From assembly GCF_937616625.2 (NCBI RefSeq), contig NC_065575.1, positions 23,918,001 to 23,982,000 on the forward strand: a DNA stretch of 64,000 nt, in the 5' to 3' direction. Origin of the DNA: Mercurialis annua. Lineage: Eukaryota; Streptophyta; Magnoliopsida; Malpighiales; Euphorbiaceae. The position numbers were made by a program, and so were the translations under genes. Shown here piece by piece: positions 13,901-26,430 of the stretch (positions within the stretch are counted from its first letter, which is position 1; every line of letters starts with the position of its first letter). The notes below the pieces were generated by a model that saw only the letters and a list, made by a program, of their open reading frames with translations, made no database searches and had not been told where the DNA came from.

Positions 13901-14833
13901 CAAATGTTTTACCTTTTTAGCGATTTAAGCCAAACGTTTACAAATGTTACGAAACAAATCCAAACGTTTCATATTTTAAGCGATTTAAGCCAAACGTTTA
14001 CAAATGTTACGAAACAAATCCAAACGTTTCCCCTTTTTAGTGATTTAAGCCATACATTTACAAACGTTACGAAACAAATCCAAACGTTTCAGCTTCTTAG
14101 CGATTTAAGCTAAACGTTTACAAACGTTAAGAAATAAATCCAAATGTTACGAAACAAAACCAAACGTTTACAAACGTTACGAAACAAATCCAAGCGTTTC
14201 ACATTTTTAGCAATATAATCCAAACTTTTACAAACGTTGTGAAACAAATTCAAACGTTTCACCTTTTAAGCGATTTAAGCCAAACGTTTACAGACGTTAC
14301 TAAACAAATACAAACGTTTCACCTCTTTAGCGATATAAGTTAAACGTTTACAAACATTAAGAAACATAGCCAAACGTTTCCCCTTTTTAGCGATTTAAGC
14401 CAAACGTTTTAAAACGTTACGAAACAAATCCAAATGTTTCATATTTTTAGCGATTTAAGCCAAACGTTTACAAACGTTACGAAACAAATCCAAACGTTTC
14501 GCCTTTTTAGCGATTTAAGCCAAACGTTTACAAACACTACGAAACAAATCCAAACGTTTAGCCTTTTTAGCAATTTAAGCCATACATTTACAAACGTTAC
14601 GAAACAAATCCAAACGTTTCACCTTTTTAGCGATTTAAGCAAAACATTTACAAACGTTATGAAACAAAACAAAACGTTTCACCTTTTTAGCTATTTAGGC
14701 CAAACGTTTACAAACATTACGAAACAAAACAAAATGATTCACCTTTTTAACGATTTAAGCAAAAACTTTTACAAACATTACGAAACAAATCCAAGCGTTT
14801 CACTTTTTTAACAATTTTACGCCAAGCATTTAC
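10982..14833 (+). repeat. Higher-order block B, copy 2
   Basis: Tandem copy of 7131-10981, offset 3851-3852 bp. Matching landmarks are 7814 and 11665, 8390 and 12241, 9590 and 13442, 10052 and 13904, 10582 and 14434. From 14659 the sequence re-enters the monomer order that began at 11665 (offset about 2,993 bp), so the 3.85-kb and 2.99-kb periods are nested. Confidence 0.85.
11041..11660 (+). repeat. 305-bp local tandem duplication, site 2
   Basis: Same local duplication as at 7.2 kb, carried within the second 3.85-kb copy. The AAACGATTATAAA marker sits at 11091 and 11396. Confidence 0.8.
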
Positions 14834-15990
14834 AAATGTTACGAAACAAATCCAAGCGTTTCACCTTTTTAGCAATTTAAGCAAAACGTTTACAAACGAT
14901 ATGAAACAAATCCAAGCGTTTCACCTATTTAGCAATTCAAGCCAAACTTTTACAAACGTTACGAAACAAATCCAAACGTTTCACCTTTCTAGTGATTTAT
15001 GCCGAACGTTTACAAACGTTACGAAACAAAACTAAACTTTTCACCTTTTTAGCGATTTAAACAAAACGTTTACAAAAAAAACAGAAAAAATCCAAATGTT
15101 TCCCCATTTTAGCGATTTAAGCCAAACGTTTAAAACGTTCCGAAACAAATCCAAATGTTTCCCCTTTTTAGTTATTTAAGCCAAATGTTTACGAACGTTA
15201 CGAAACAAATCCAAACGTTTCCCCTTTTAGCGATTGAAGCTAAACGTTTACAAACGTTCGAAACAAATCCAAATGTTTATCATTTTTAGCGATTTAAGCC
15301 AAACGTTTACAAACGTTACTAAACAAAATCAAGTGTTTCACCTTTTTAGCAACTTAAGCCAAACATTTACAAACATTATGAAACCAATCCAAACGTTTCG
15401 CCTTTTTAGCAATTTAAGCCAAACATTTACAAACGTAACGAAACAAATCCAAGCGTTTCACCTTTTTAGCAATTTATGCCAAACGTTTACAAACGTTTCG
15501 AAACAAATCCAAACATTTCACCTTTTTAGCGATTTAAGCCAAATGTTTACAAACGCTACGAAACAAATCCAAACTTTTCACCTTTTTAGAAATTTAAGCC
15601 AAATGTTTAAAAACGTTACAAAACAAATCCAAACGTTTCACCTTTTTAGCGATTCAAGCCAAATGTTTACAAACGTTACGAAACAAATCCAAATGTTTCC
15701 CCTTTTTAGCGATTTGAGCCAAATGTTTACAAATGTTAAGAAACAAATCCAAACGTTACGAAACAAAACCAAAGGTTTACAAACGTTATGAAACAAATCC
15801 AAGCGTTTCACCTTTTTAGCAATTTAAGCCAAACGTTTACAAACGTTACGGAACAAATCCAAGCGTTTCACCTTTTTAGCAATTTAAGCCAAACTTTTAC
15901 AAACGTTACAAAACAAATCCAAACGTTTCACCTTTTTAGCGATTTAAGCCAAACGTTTACAAACGTTACGAAACAAGACCAAATGTTTCA
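14659..15990 (+). repeat. Partial third copy, 2,993-bp offset
   Basis: Follows the monomer order of 11665-12990 at an offset of 2,993 bp (12241 to 15234, 12795 to 15788). A similar segment starts at 7814. The segment then departs near 16000, where copies at 12960 and 15960 carry different neighbours. Confidence 0.75.
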
Positions 15991-18900
15991 CCTTTTTAGC
16001 GATTTAAGAAAAACGTTTACAAACGTTACGAAATAAATCCAAACATTTCCCCATTTTAGCGATTTAAGCCAAACATTTAAAACGTTACGAAACCAAGCCA
16101 AACGTTTCACCTTTTTAGCGATTTAAGCTAAACGTTTACAAACGTTATAAAACAAATCCAAACGTTTAATATTTTTAGCAATTTAAGCCAAAAGTTTACA
16201 AACGTTACGAAACAAATCCAAGCGTTTCACCTTTTTAGAAATTTAAGCCAAACGTTTAGAAACGTTATGAAACAAATCCAAGCGTTTCACCTTTTTAGCA
16301 ATTTAAGCCAAACGTTTACAAACGATACGAAACAAAACCGAACATTTAAAACCTTACGAAACAAATCCAAACGTTTCAAATTTTTAGCGATTTAAGCCAA
16401 ACGTTTACAAACGTTACGAAACAAAACCAAGCGTTTCACCTTTTTAGCAATTTAAGCCAAAAGTTTAGAAACGTATCGAAAGAAATCCAAGCCTATCACC
16501 TTTTTAGCAATTTAAGCCAAACGTTTACAAACGTTTCGAAACAAAACCAATCGTTTCACCTTTTCGATTTAAGCCAAACGTTTATAAACGTTACAAAACA
16601 AATCCAAACGTTTCACCTTTTTAGCGATTTATGCCAAACGATTATAAACGTTACGAAACAAATCCGAACGTTTCCCCCTATTAGCGATGTAAGCCAAACG
16701 TTTACAAACACTACGAAACAAATCCAAGCTTTTCACCTTTTTAGCCATTTAAGCCGAACGTTTACAAACGTTACGAAACAAATCCAAACGTTTCACCTTT
16801 TTAGTAATTTAAATCCAAACGTTTCACCTTTTATGCGATTCAAGCCAAACATTTAGAAACATCACGGAACCCTTTTTAGAAATTTAAACCAAACGTTACA
16901 AAACAAATCCAAACGTTTCACCTATTTAGCAATTTAAGCCAAACGCATACAAACGTTACGAAAAAAAACCAAACGTTTAAAACTGTACTAAAAAAATCCA
17001 AACGTTTCACATTTTTAGCGATTTAAGCCAAACGTTTACAAACGTTACGAAACAAAACCAAGTGTTTCACCTTTTTAGCAATTTAAGCCAAACGTTTGCA
17101 AACGTAACAAAAGAAATCCAAGCATTTCACCTTTTTAACAATTTAAGCCAAACGTTTACAAACGTTACGAAACAAAAGCAAACGTTTCACCTTTTCGATT
17201 TAAGCCAAACGTTTACAAAAGTTACAAAACAAATCCAAACGTTTCCCATTTTTAGCGATTTAAGCCAAACGTTTACAAACGTTACGAAACAAATCCAAAC
17301 GTTTTACCCTATTAGCGATTTAAGCGAAACGTTTACAAACGTTATGAAACAAATTTAAACGTTTTACCCTATAAGCGATTTAAGCCAAACGTTTACAAAC
17401 GTTACGAAACAAAACCAAACATTTCACCTTTTTAGCGATTTAAGCCAAACATTTACAAATCTTACAAAACAAATCCAAACGTTTCACCTTTTTAGCGATT
17501 TAAGCCAATCGTTTACAAACGTTACGAAACAAAATCCAAACGTTTCGCCTTTTTAGCTATTTAAATCAAAACGTTTCTCCTTTTTAGCAATGCAAGCCAA
17601 ACATTTAAAAATGTTACGAAACAAATCCAAATGTTTCACCTTTTTAGTTATTTAAGCCAAACATTTAACCTTTTTAGCGATTTATGCCAAACGTTTACAA
17701 ACGTTACGAAACAAATCCAAACGTTTCACCTTTTTGGCGATTTAAGCCAAATGTTTATATATGTTAGAAAGAAATCCAAACTTTCAAAACGTTACGAAAC
17801 CCTTTTTAGCAATTTAAACCAAACGTTTACAACCGTTAAGAAACAAATCCAAACGTTTCACCTTTTAAGCGATTTATGCCAAACGTTTACAAATGTTACG
17901 AAAAAAATTCAAACGTTTCACCTTTTTAGCGATATAAGTCAAACGTTTACAAACGTTAAGAAACAAAACCAAACGTTTCACCTTTTTAGCGATTTAAGCC
18001 AAACGTTTACAAAGGTTACGAATCAAATCCAAATGTTTCACCTTATTAGCGATTTAAGCTAAACATTTACAAACGTTACGAAACAAATCCAAACGTTTCC
18101 CCTTTTTAGCGATTTAAGCCAAATGTTTATAAGCGATAAAAAATAAATCCAAGCGTTTCACTTTTTTAACAATTTAAGCCAAACGTTTACAAACGTTACG
18201 AAACAAATCCAAACGTTTCACCTTTTTAGCGATTTAAGCCAAACGTTTACAAATGTTACGAAACAAATCCAAACGTTTCATATTTTAAGCGATTTAAGCC
18301 AAACGTTTACAAACGTTACGAAACAAATCCAAACGTTTCCCCTTTTTAGTGATTTAAGCCAAACATTTACAAACGTTACGAAACAAATCCAAACGTTTCA
18401 ACTTCTTAGCAATTTATGCAAAACGTTTGCAAACGTTAAGAAACAAATCCAAATGTTACGAAACAAAACCAAACATTTACAAACGTTACGAAACAAATCC
18501 AAGCGTTTTACCTTTTTAGCAATATAAGCCAATCTTTTACAAACGTTGTAAAACAAATTCAAACGTTTCACCTTTTAAGCGATTTAAGCCAAACGTTTAC
18601 AGAAGTTACGAAACAAATACAAACGTTTCACCTCTTTAGCAATATAAGCTAAATGTTTACAAACATTAAGAAACATAGCCAAACGTTTCCCCTTTTTAGC
18701 GATTTAAGCCAAACGTTTTAAAACATTACGAAACAAATCCAAATGTTTCATATTTTTAGCAAATTAAGCCAAACGTTTACAAACATTACGAAACAAATCC
18801 AAATGTTTCGCCTTTTTAGCGATTTAAGCCAAATGTTTACAAACACTACGAAACAAATCCAAACGTTTCGCCTTTTTAGCAATTTAAGCCAAACGTTTAC
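15234..18900 (+). repeat. Higher-order block C, copy 1
   Basis: Shares its order of variant monomers with 20495-24220. The offset is 5261 bp at the start, 5201 after a one-monomer loss in copy 2, about 5192 at the shortened CCTTTTCGATTT monomer, 5442 after copy 2's extra 305-bp duplication, and 5322 near 18743 because this copy has two further monomers around 18120. Confidence 0.75.
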
Positions 18901-20494
18901 AAACGTTGCGAAACAAAACCAAACGTTTCACCTTTTTAGCTATTTAAGCCAAACGTTTACAAACATTACGAAAAAAAACCAAATGATTCACCTTTTTAAC
19001 GATTAAAGCCAAAACTTTTACAAACATTACGAAACAAATCCAAGCGTTTCACCTTTTTAACAATTTTACGCCAAACATTTACAAATGTTACGAAACAAAT
19101 CCAAGCGTTTCACCTTTTTAGCAATTTAAGCAAAAAGATTACAAAAGTTATGAAACAAATCCAAGCGTTTCACCTGTTTAGCAATTTAAGCCAAACTTTT
19201 ACAAATATTACGAAACAAATCCAAACGTTTCACCTTTCTAGTGATTTATGCCGAACATTTACAAACGTTACAAAAAAAATCCAAACGTTTCACCTTTCTA
19301 GTGATTTATGCCGAACATTTACAAACGTTATGAAACAAATCCGAACGTTTCAGCTTCTTAGCGATTTATGCTAAACGTTTACAAACGTTAAGAAACAAAT
19401 CCAAATGTTACGAAACAAAACCAAACGTTTACAAACGTTACGAAACAAATCCAAGCTTTTCACCTTTTTAGCAATATAAGCCAAACTTTTACAAACGTTG
19501 TGAAACAAATTCAAACGTTTCACCTATTAAGCGATTTAATTCAAACGTTTACAGACGTTACTAAACAAATACAAACGTTTCACCTCTTTAGCGATATAAG
19601 CTAAACGTTTACAAACATTAAGAAACATAGCCAAACGTTTCCCCTTTTTAGCGATTTAAGCTAAACGTTTTAAAACGTTACGAAACAAATACAAATGTTT
19701 CATATTTTTAGCGATTTAAGCCAAACGTTTACAAACGTTATGAAACAAATCCAAACGTTTCGCCTTTTTAGCGATTTAAGCCAAATGTTTACAAACACTA
19801 CGAAACAAATCCAAACGTTTCGCCTTTTTAGCAATTTAAGCCAAACATTTACAAACGTTACGAAACAAATCCAAACGTTTCACCTTTTTAGCGATTTAAG
19901 CCAAACATTTACAAACGTTACAAAACAAAACAAAACGTTTCACCTTTTTAGCTATTTAAGCCAAACGTTTACAAACATTACGAAACAAAACCAAATGATT
20001 CACCTTTTTAACGATTTAAGCCAAAACTTTTACAAACATTACGAAACAAATCCAAGCGTTTCACTTTTTTAACAATTTTACGCCAAACATTTACAAATGT
20101 TACGAAACAAATCCAAGCGTTTCACCTTTTTAGCAATTTAAGCAAAACGTTTACAAACGATATGAAACAAATCCAAGCATTTCACCTGTTTAGCAATTTA
20201 AGCCAAACTTTTACAAACGTTACGAAACAAATCCAAAAGTTTCACCTTTCTAGTGATTTATGCCGAACGTTTACAAACGTTACGAAATAAAACTAAACTT
20301 TTCACCTTTTTAGCGATTTAAACAAAACGTTTACAAAAATAACAGAAAAAATCCATCTGTTTCCCCATTTTAGCGATTTAAGCCAAACGTTTAAAACGGT
20401 ACGAAACAAATCCAAATGTTTCCCCTTTTTAGTTATTTAAGCCAAATGTTTACGAACGTTACGAAACAAATCCAACTGTTTCCCCTTTTAGCGA

Positions 20495-23400
20495 TTGAAG
20501 CTAAACGTTTACAAACGTTCGAAACAAATCCAAATGTTTATCATTTTTAGCGATTTAAGCCAAACGTTTACAAACGTTACTAAACAAAACCAAGCGTTTC
20601 ACCTTTTTAGCAACTTAAGCAAAACATTTACAAACATTATGAAACCAATCCAAACGTTTCGCCTTTTTAGTAATTAAAGCCAAACGTTTACAAACGTAAC
20701 GAAACAAATCCAAACATTTCACCTTTTTAGCGATTTAAGCCAAATGTTTACAAACGCTACGAAACAAATCCAAACGTTTCACCTTTTTAGAAATTTAAGC
20801 CAAACGTTTAAAAACGTTACGAAACAAATCCAAACGTTTCACCTTTTTGGCGATTCAAGCCAAACGTTTACAAACGTTACGAAACAAATCCAAATGTTTC
20901 CCCTTTTTAGCGATTTGAGCCAAATGTTTACAAATGTTAAGAAACAAATCCAAACGTTACGAAAATAAACCAAAGGTTTACAAACGTTATGAAACAAATC
21001 CAAGCGTTTCACCTTTTTAGCAATTTAAGCCAAACATTTATAAACGTTACGAAACAAATCCAAGCGTTTCACCTTTTTAGCAATTTAAGCCAAACTTTTA
21101 CAAACGTTGCAAAACAAATCCAAACGTTTCACCTTTTTAGCGATTTAATCCAAACGTTTACAAACATTACGAAACAAGACCAAATGTTTCACCTTTTTAG
21201 CGATTTAAGAAAAACGTTTACAAACGTTACGAAATAAATCCAAACATTTCCCCATTTTAGCGATTTAAGCCAAACATATAAAACGTTACGAAATAAATCC
21301 AAACGTTTCACCTTTTTAGCGATTTAAGCTAAACGTTTACAAACGTTATTAAACAAATCCAAACGTTTAATATTTTTAGCAATTTAAGCCGAAAGTTTAC
21401 AAATGTTACGAAACAAATCCAAGCGTTTCACCTTTTTAGAAATTTAAGCCAAACGTTTACAAACATTATAAAACAAATCCAAGCGTTTCACCTTTTTAGC
21501 AATTTAAGCCAAACGTTTACAAACGATACGAAACAAAACCGAACATTTAAAACCATACGAAACAAATCCAAACGTTTCAAATTTTTAGCGATTTAAGCCA
21601 AACGTTTACAAACGTTACGAAACAAAACCAAGCGTTTCACCTTTTTAGCAATTTAAGCCAAAAGTTTAGGAACGTATCGAAAAAAATCCAAGCGTATCAC
21701 CTTTTTAGCAATTTAAGCCAAACGTTTACAAACGTTAACCAATAGTTTCACCTTTTCGATTTAAGCCAAACATTTATAAACGTTACAAAACAAATCTAAA
21801 TGTTTCACCTTTTTAGCGATTTAAGCCAAACGATTATAAACGTTACGAAACAAATTAGAACGTTTCCCCCTATTAGCGATGTAAGCCAAACGTTTACAAA
21901 CACTACGAAACAAATCCAAGCGTTTCACCTTTTTAGCAATTTAAGCCAAACGTTTACAAACGTTACGAAACAAATCCAAACGTTTCACCTTTTTAGTAAT
22001 TTAAATCCAAACGTTTCACCTTTTAAGCGATTCAAGCCAAACATTTAGAAACGTCAAGGAACCCTTTTTAGAAATTTAAACCAAACGTTACAAAATAAAT
22101 TCAAATGTTTCACCTTTTTAGCGATTTAAGCCAAACGATTATAAACGTTACGAAACAAATCCGAACGTTTCCCCCTATTAGCGATGTAAGCCAAACGTTT
22201 ACAAACACTACGAAACAAATCCAAGCTTTTCACCTTTTTAGCAATTTAAGCCAAACGTTTACAAACGTTACGAAACAAATCCAAACGTTTCACCTTTTTA
22301 GTAATTTAAATCCAAACGTTTCCCCTTTTAAGCGATTCAAGCCAAACATTTAGAAACATCACGGAACCCTTTTTAGAAATTTAAACCAAACGTTACAAAA
22401 CAAATCCAAACGTTTCACCTATTTAGCAATTTAAGCCAAACGTATACAAACGTTACGAAAAAAAACCAAACGTTAAAAACTTTACTAAAAAAATCCAAAC
22501 GTTTCACATTTTTAGCGATTTAAGCCAAACGTTTACAAACGTTACGAAACAAAGCCAAGTGTTTCACCTTTTTTAGCAATTTAAGCCAAACGTTTACAAA
22601 CATAACGAAACAAATCCAAGCGTTTCACCTTTTTAGCAATTTAAGCAAAACGTTTACAAACGTTACGAAACAAAAGCAAACGTTTCACCATTTTTAGCAA
22701 TTTAAGCCAAACGTTCGTAAATGTTACGAAACAAATCCAAACGTTTTACCTTATTAGCGATTTAAGCGAAACATTTACAAACGTTACGAAACAAATTTAA
22801 ACGTTTTACCCTATTAGCGATTTAAGACAAACGTTTACAAACGTTACGAAACAAAACCAAACATTTCACCTTTTTAGCGATTTAAGCCAAACATTTACAA
22901 ATCTTACAAAACAAATCCAAACGTTTCACCTTTTTAGCGATTTAAGCCAATCGTTTACAAATATTACGAAACAAAATCCAAACGTTTCTCCTTTTTAGCC
23001 ATTTAAATCAAAACGTTTCTCCTTTTTACCAATGCAAGCCAAACGTTTACAAATGTTACGAAACAAATCCAAACGTTTCACCTTTTTAGTTATTTAAGCC
23101 AAACATTTAACCTTTTTAGCGATTTAAGCCAAACGTTTACAAACGTTACGAAACAATTCCAAACGTTTTACCTTTTTGGCGATTTAAGCCAAATGTTTAT
23201 ATACGTTAGAAAGAAATCCAAACTTTCAAAACGTTACGAAACCCTTTTTAGCAATTTAAACCAAACGTTTACAACCGTTAAGAAACAAATCCAAACGTTT
23301 CACCTTTTAAGCGATTTATGCCAAACGTTTACAAATGTTACGAAAAAAATTCAAACGTTTCACCTTTTTAGCGATATAAGTCAAACGTTTACAAACGTTA

Positions 23401-24220
23401 AGAAACAAAACCAAACGTTTCACCTTTTTAGCGATTTAAGCCAAACGTTTACAAAGGTTACGAATCAAATACCAATGTTTCACCTTTTTAGCGATTTAAG
23501 CCAAACATTTACAAACATTACGAAACAAATCCAAACGTTTGCCCTTTTTAGCGATTTAAGCCAAACGTTTACAAATGTTACGAAACAAATCAAGACGTTT
23601 CATATTTTAAGCGATTTAAGCCAAACGTTTACCAACGTTACGAAACAAATCCAAACGTTTCCCCTTTTTAGTGATTTAAGCCAAACATTTACAAATGTTA
23701 CGACACAAATCCAAACGTTTCAGCTTGTTAGCGATTTAAGCTAACCGTTTAGAAACGTTGAGAAACAAATCCAAATGTTACGAAACAAAACCAAACGTTT
23801 ACAAATGTTACGAAACAAATCCAAGCGTTTCACCTTTTTAGCAATATAAGCCAATCTTTTACAAACATTGTGAAACAAATTCAAACGTTTCACCTTTTAA
23901 GCGATTTAGGCCAAACGTTTACAGACGTTACGAAACAAATACAAACGTTTCACCTCTTTAGCGATATAAGCTAAACGTTTACAAACATTAAGAAATATAG
24001 CCAAACGTTTCCCCTTTTTAGCGATTTAAGCCAAACGTTTTAAAACGTTACGAAACAAATCCAAATGTTTCATATTTTTAGCGATTTAAGCCAAACGTTT
24101 ACAAACGTTACGAAACAAATCCAAACGTTTTGCCTTTTTAGCGATTTAAGCCAAATGTTTACAAACACTACGAAACAAATCCAAACGTTTCGCCTTTTTA
24201 GCAATTTAAGCCAAACATTT
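20495..24220 (+). repeat. Higher-order block C, copy 2
   Basis: Second copy of 15234-18900 with the length differences described there. A separate offset of 4,370 bp links 19695 to 24065 and 20495 to 24865, so this region belongs to more than one repeat series. Confidence 0.75.
21784..22393 (+). repeat. 305-bp local tandem duplication, site 3
   Basis: Two adjacent near-identical 305-bp segments; matching points are 21800 and 22105. The parent block at 15.2-18.9 kb has only one copy of this segment (near 16640), so this duplication is either a gain here or a loss there. Confidence 0.85.
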
Positions 24221-24840
24221 ACAAACGTTACGAAACAAATCCAAATGTTTCCCCTTTTTAGCGATTTAAGCCAAACGTTTACAAACGTTACGAAACAAAA
24301 CCAAACGTTTCCCCTTTTTATCTATTTAAGCCAAACGTTTACAAACATTACAAAAAAAAACCAAATGATTCACCTTTTTAACGATTAAAGCCAAAACTTT
24401 TACAAACATTACGAAACAAATCCAAGCGTTTCACTTTTTTAACAATTTTACGCCAAACATTTACAAATGTTACGAAACAAATCCAAGCGTTTCACCTTTT
24501 TAGCAATTTAAGCAAAAAGTTTACAAACGTTATGAAACAAATCCAAGCGTTTCACCTGTTTAGAAATTTAAGCCAAACTTTTACAAACGTTACGAAACAA
24601 ATCCAAACGTTTCACCTTTCTAGTGATTTATGCCGAACGTTTACAAACGTTAAGAAACAAAACCAAACTTTTCACCTTTTTAGCGATTTAAACGAAACGT
24701 TTACAAAAATAACAGAAAAAATCCAAATGTTTCACCATTTTAGCAATTTAAGTCAAACGTTTAAAACGTTACGAATCAAATCCAAATGTTTCCCCTTTTT
24801 AGTTATTTAAGCCACATGTTTACGAACGTTACGAAACAAA

Positions 24841-26430
24841 TCCAAACGTTTCCCCTTTTAGCGATTGAAGCTAAACGTTTACAAACGTTCGAAACAAATC
24901 CAAATGTTTCACATTTTTAGCGATTTAAGCCAAACGTTTACAAACGTTACTAAACAAAACCAAGCGTTTTACCTTTTTAGCAACTTAAGCCAAACATTTA
25001 TAAACATTATGAAACCAATCCAAACGTTTCGCCTTTTTAGCAATTTAAGCCAAACGTTTACAAACATAACGAAACAAATCCAAGCGTTTCACCTTTTTAG
25101 CAATTTATGCCAAACGTTTACAAACGTTTCGAAACAAATCCAAACATTTCACCTTTTTAGCGATTTAAGCCAAATGTTTACAAACTCTACGAAACAAATC
25201 CAAACGTTTCACCTTTTTAGAAATTTAAGCCAAACGTTTAAAAACGTTACGAAACAAATCCAAGCGTTTCACCTTTTTAGCTATTTAACCCAAAAGTTTA
25301 CAAACGTTACGAAACAAATCCAAGCGTTTCACCTTTTTTGCAATTTAAGCCAAACTTTTACAAACGTTACAAAACAAATCAAAACGTTTCACCTTTTTAG
25401 CGATTTAAGCCAAACGTTTACAAACGTTACGAAACAAGACCAAATATTTCACCTTTTTAGCGATTTAAGCAAAACGTTTACAAACGTTACGAAATAAATC
25501 CAAACATTTCCCCATTTTAGCGATTTAAGCCAAACGTTTAAAACGTATCGAAACAAATCCAAGCGTATCATCTTTTTAGCAATTTAAGCCAAACATTTAC
25601 AAACGTTACGAAACAAAACCAATCGTTTCACCTTTTTGATTTAAGCCAAACGTTTATAAACATTACAAAACAAATCCAAACATTTCACCTTTTTAGCGAT
25701 TTAAGCCAAACGATTATAAACGTTACGAAACAAATCCGAATGTTTCCCCTATTAGCGATGTAAGCTAAACGTTTACAAACGTTATGAAACAAATCCAAAC
25801 GTTTCACCTTTTTAGTAATTTCAATCCAAACGTTTCACCTTTTTAGTAATATAAGCCAAATGTTTATAAACTTTACAAAACAAATCCAAATGTTTCCCCT
25901 TTTTAGTTATTTAAGCCAAATGTTTATGAACGTTACGAAACAAATCCAAACGTTTCCCCTTTTAGCGATTGAAGCTAAACGTTTACAAACGTTCGAAACA
26001 AATCCAAATGTTTCCCATTTTTAGCGATTTAAGCCAAACGTTTACAAACGTTACTAAACAAAACCAAGCGTTTCATCTTTTTAGCAACTTAAGCCAAACA
26101 TTTACAAACATTATGAAACCAATCCAAACGTTTCACCTTTTTAGCAATTTAAGCCAAACGTTTACAAACATAACGAAACAAATCCAAGTGTTTCACCTTT
26201 TTAGCAATTTATGCCAAACGTTTACAAAAGTTTCGAAACAAATCCAAACGTTTCACCTTTTTAGCGATTTAAGCCAAATGTTTACAAACGCTACGAAACA
26301 AATCCAAACGTTTCACCTTTTTAGAAATTTAAGCCAAATGTTTAAAAATGTTACGAAACAAATCCAAACGTTTCACCTTTTTAGCGATTCAAGCCAAACG
26401 TTTACAAACGTTCCGAAATAAATCCAAACA
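24841..26430 (+). repeat. 1,104-bp repeat pair
   Basis: The monomers from 24841 to about 25240 recur from 25945 to about 26345, an offset of 1,104 bp. Both start with a monomer lacking one T of the T tract (CCCCTTTTAGCGATTGAAGC), also seen near 8385, 12235, 15230, 20490 and 29320. Confidence 0.75.
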
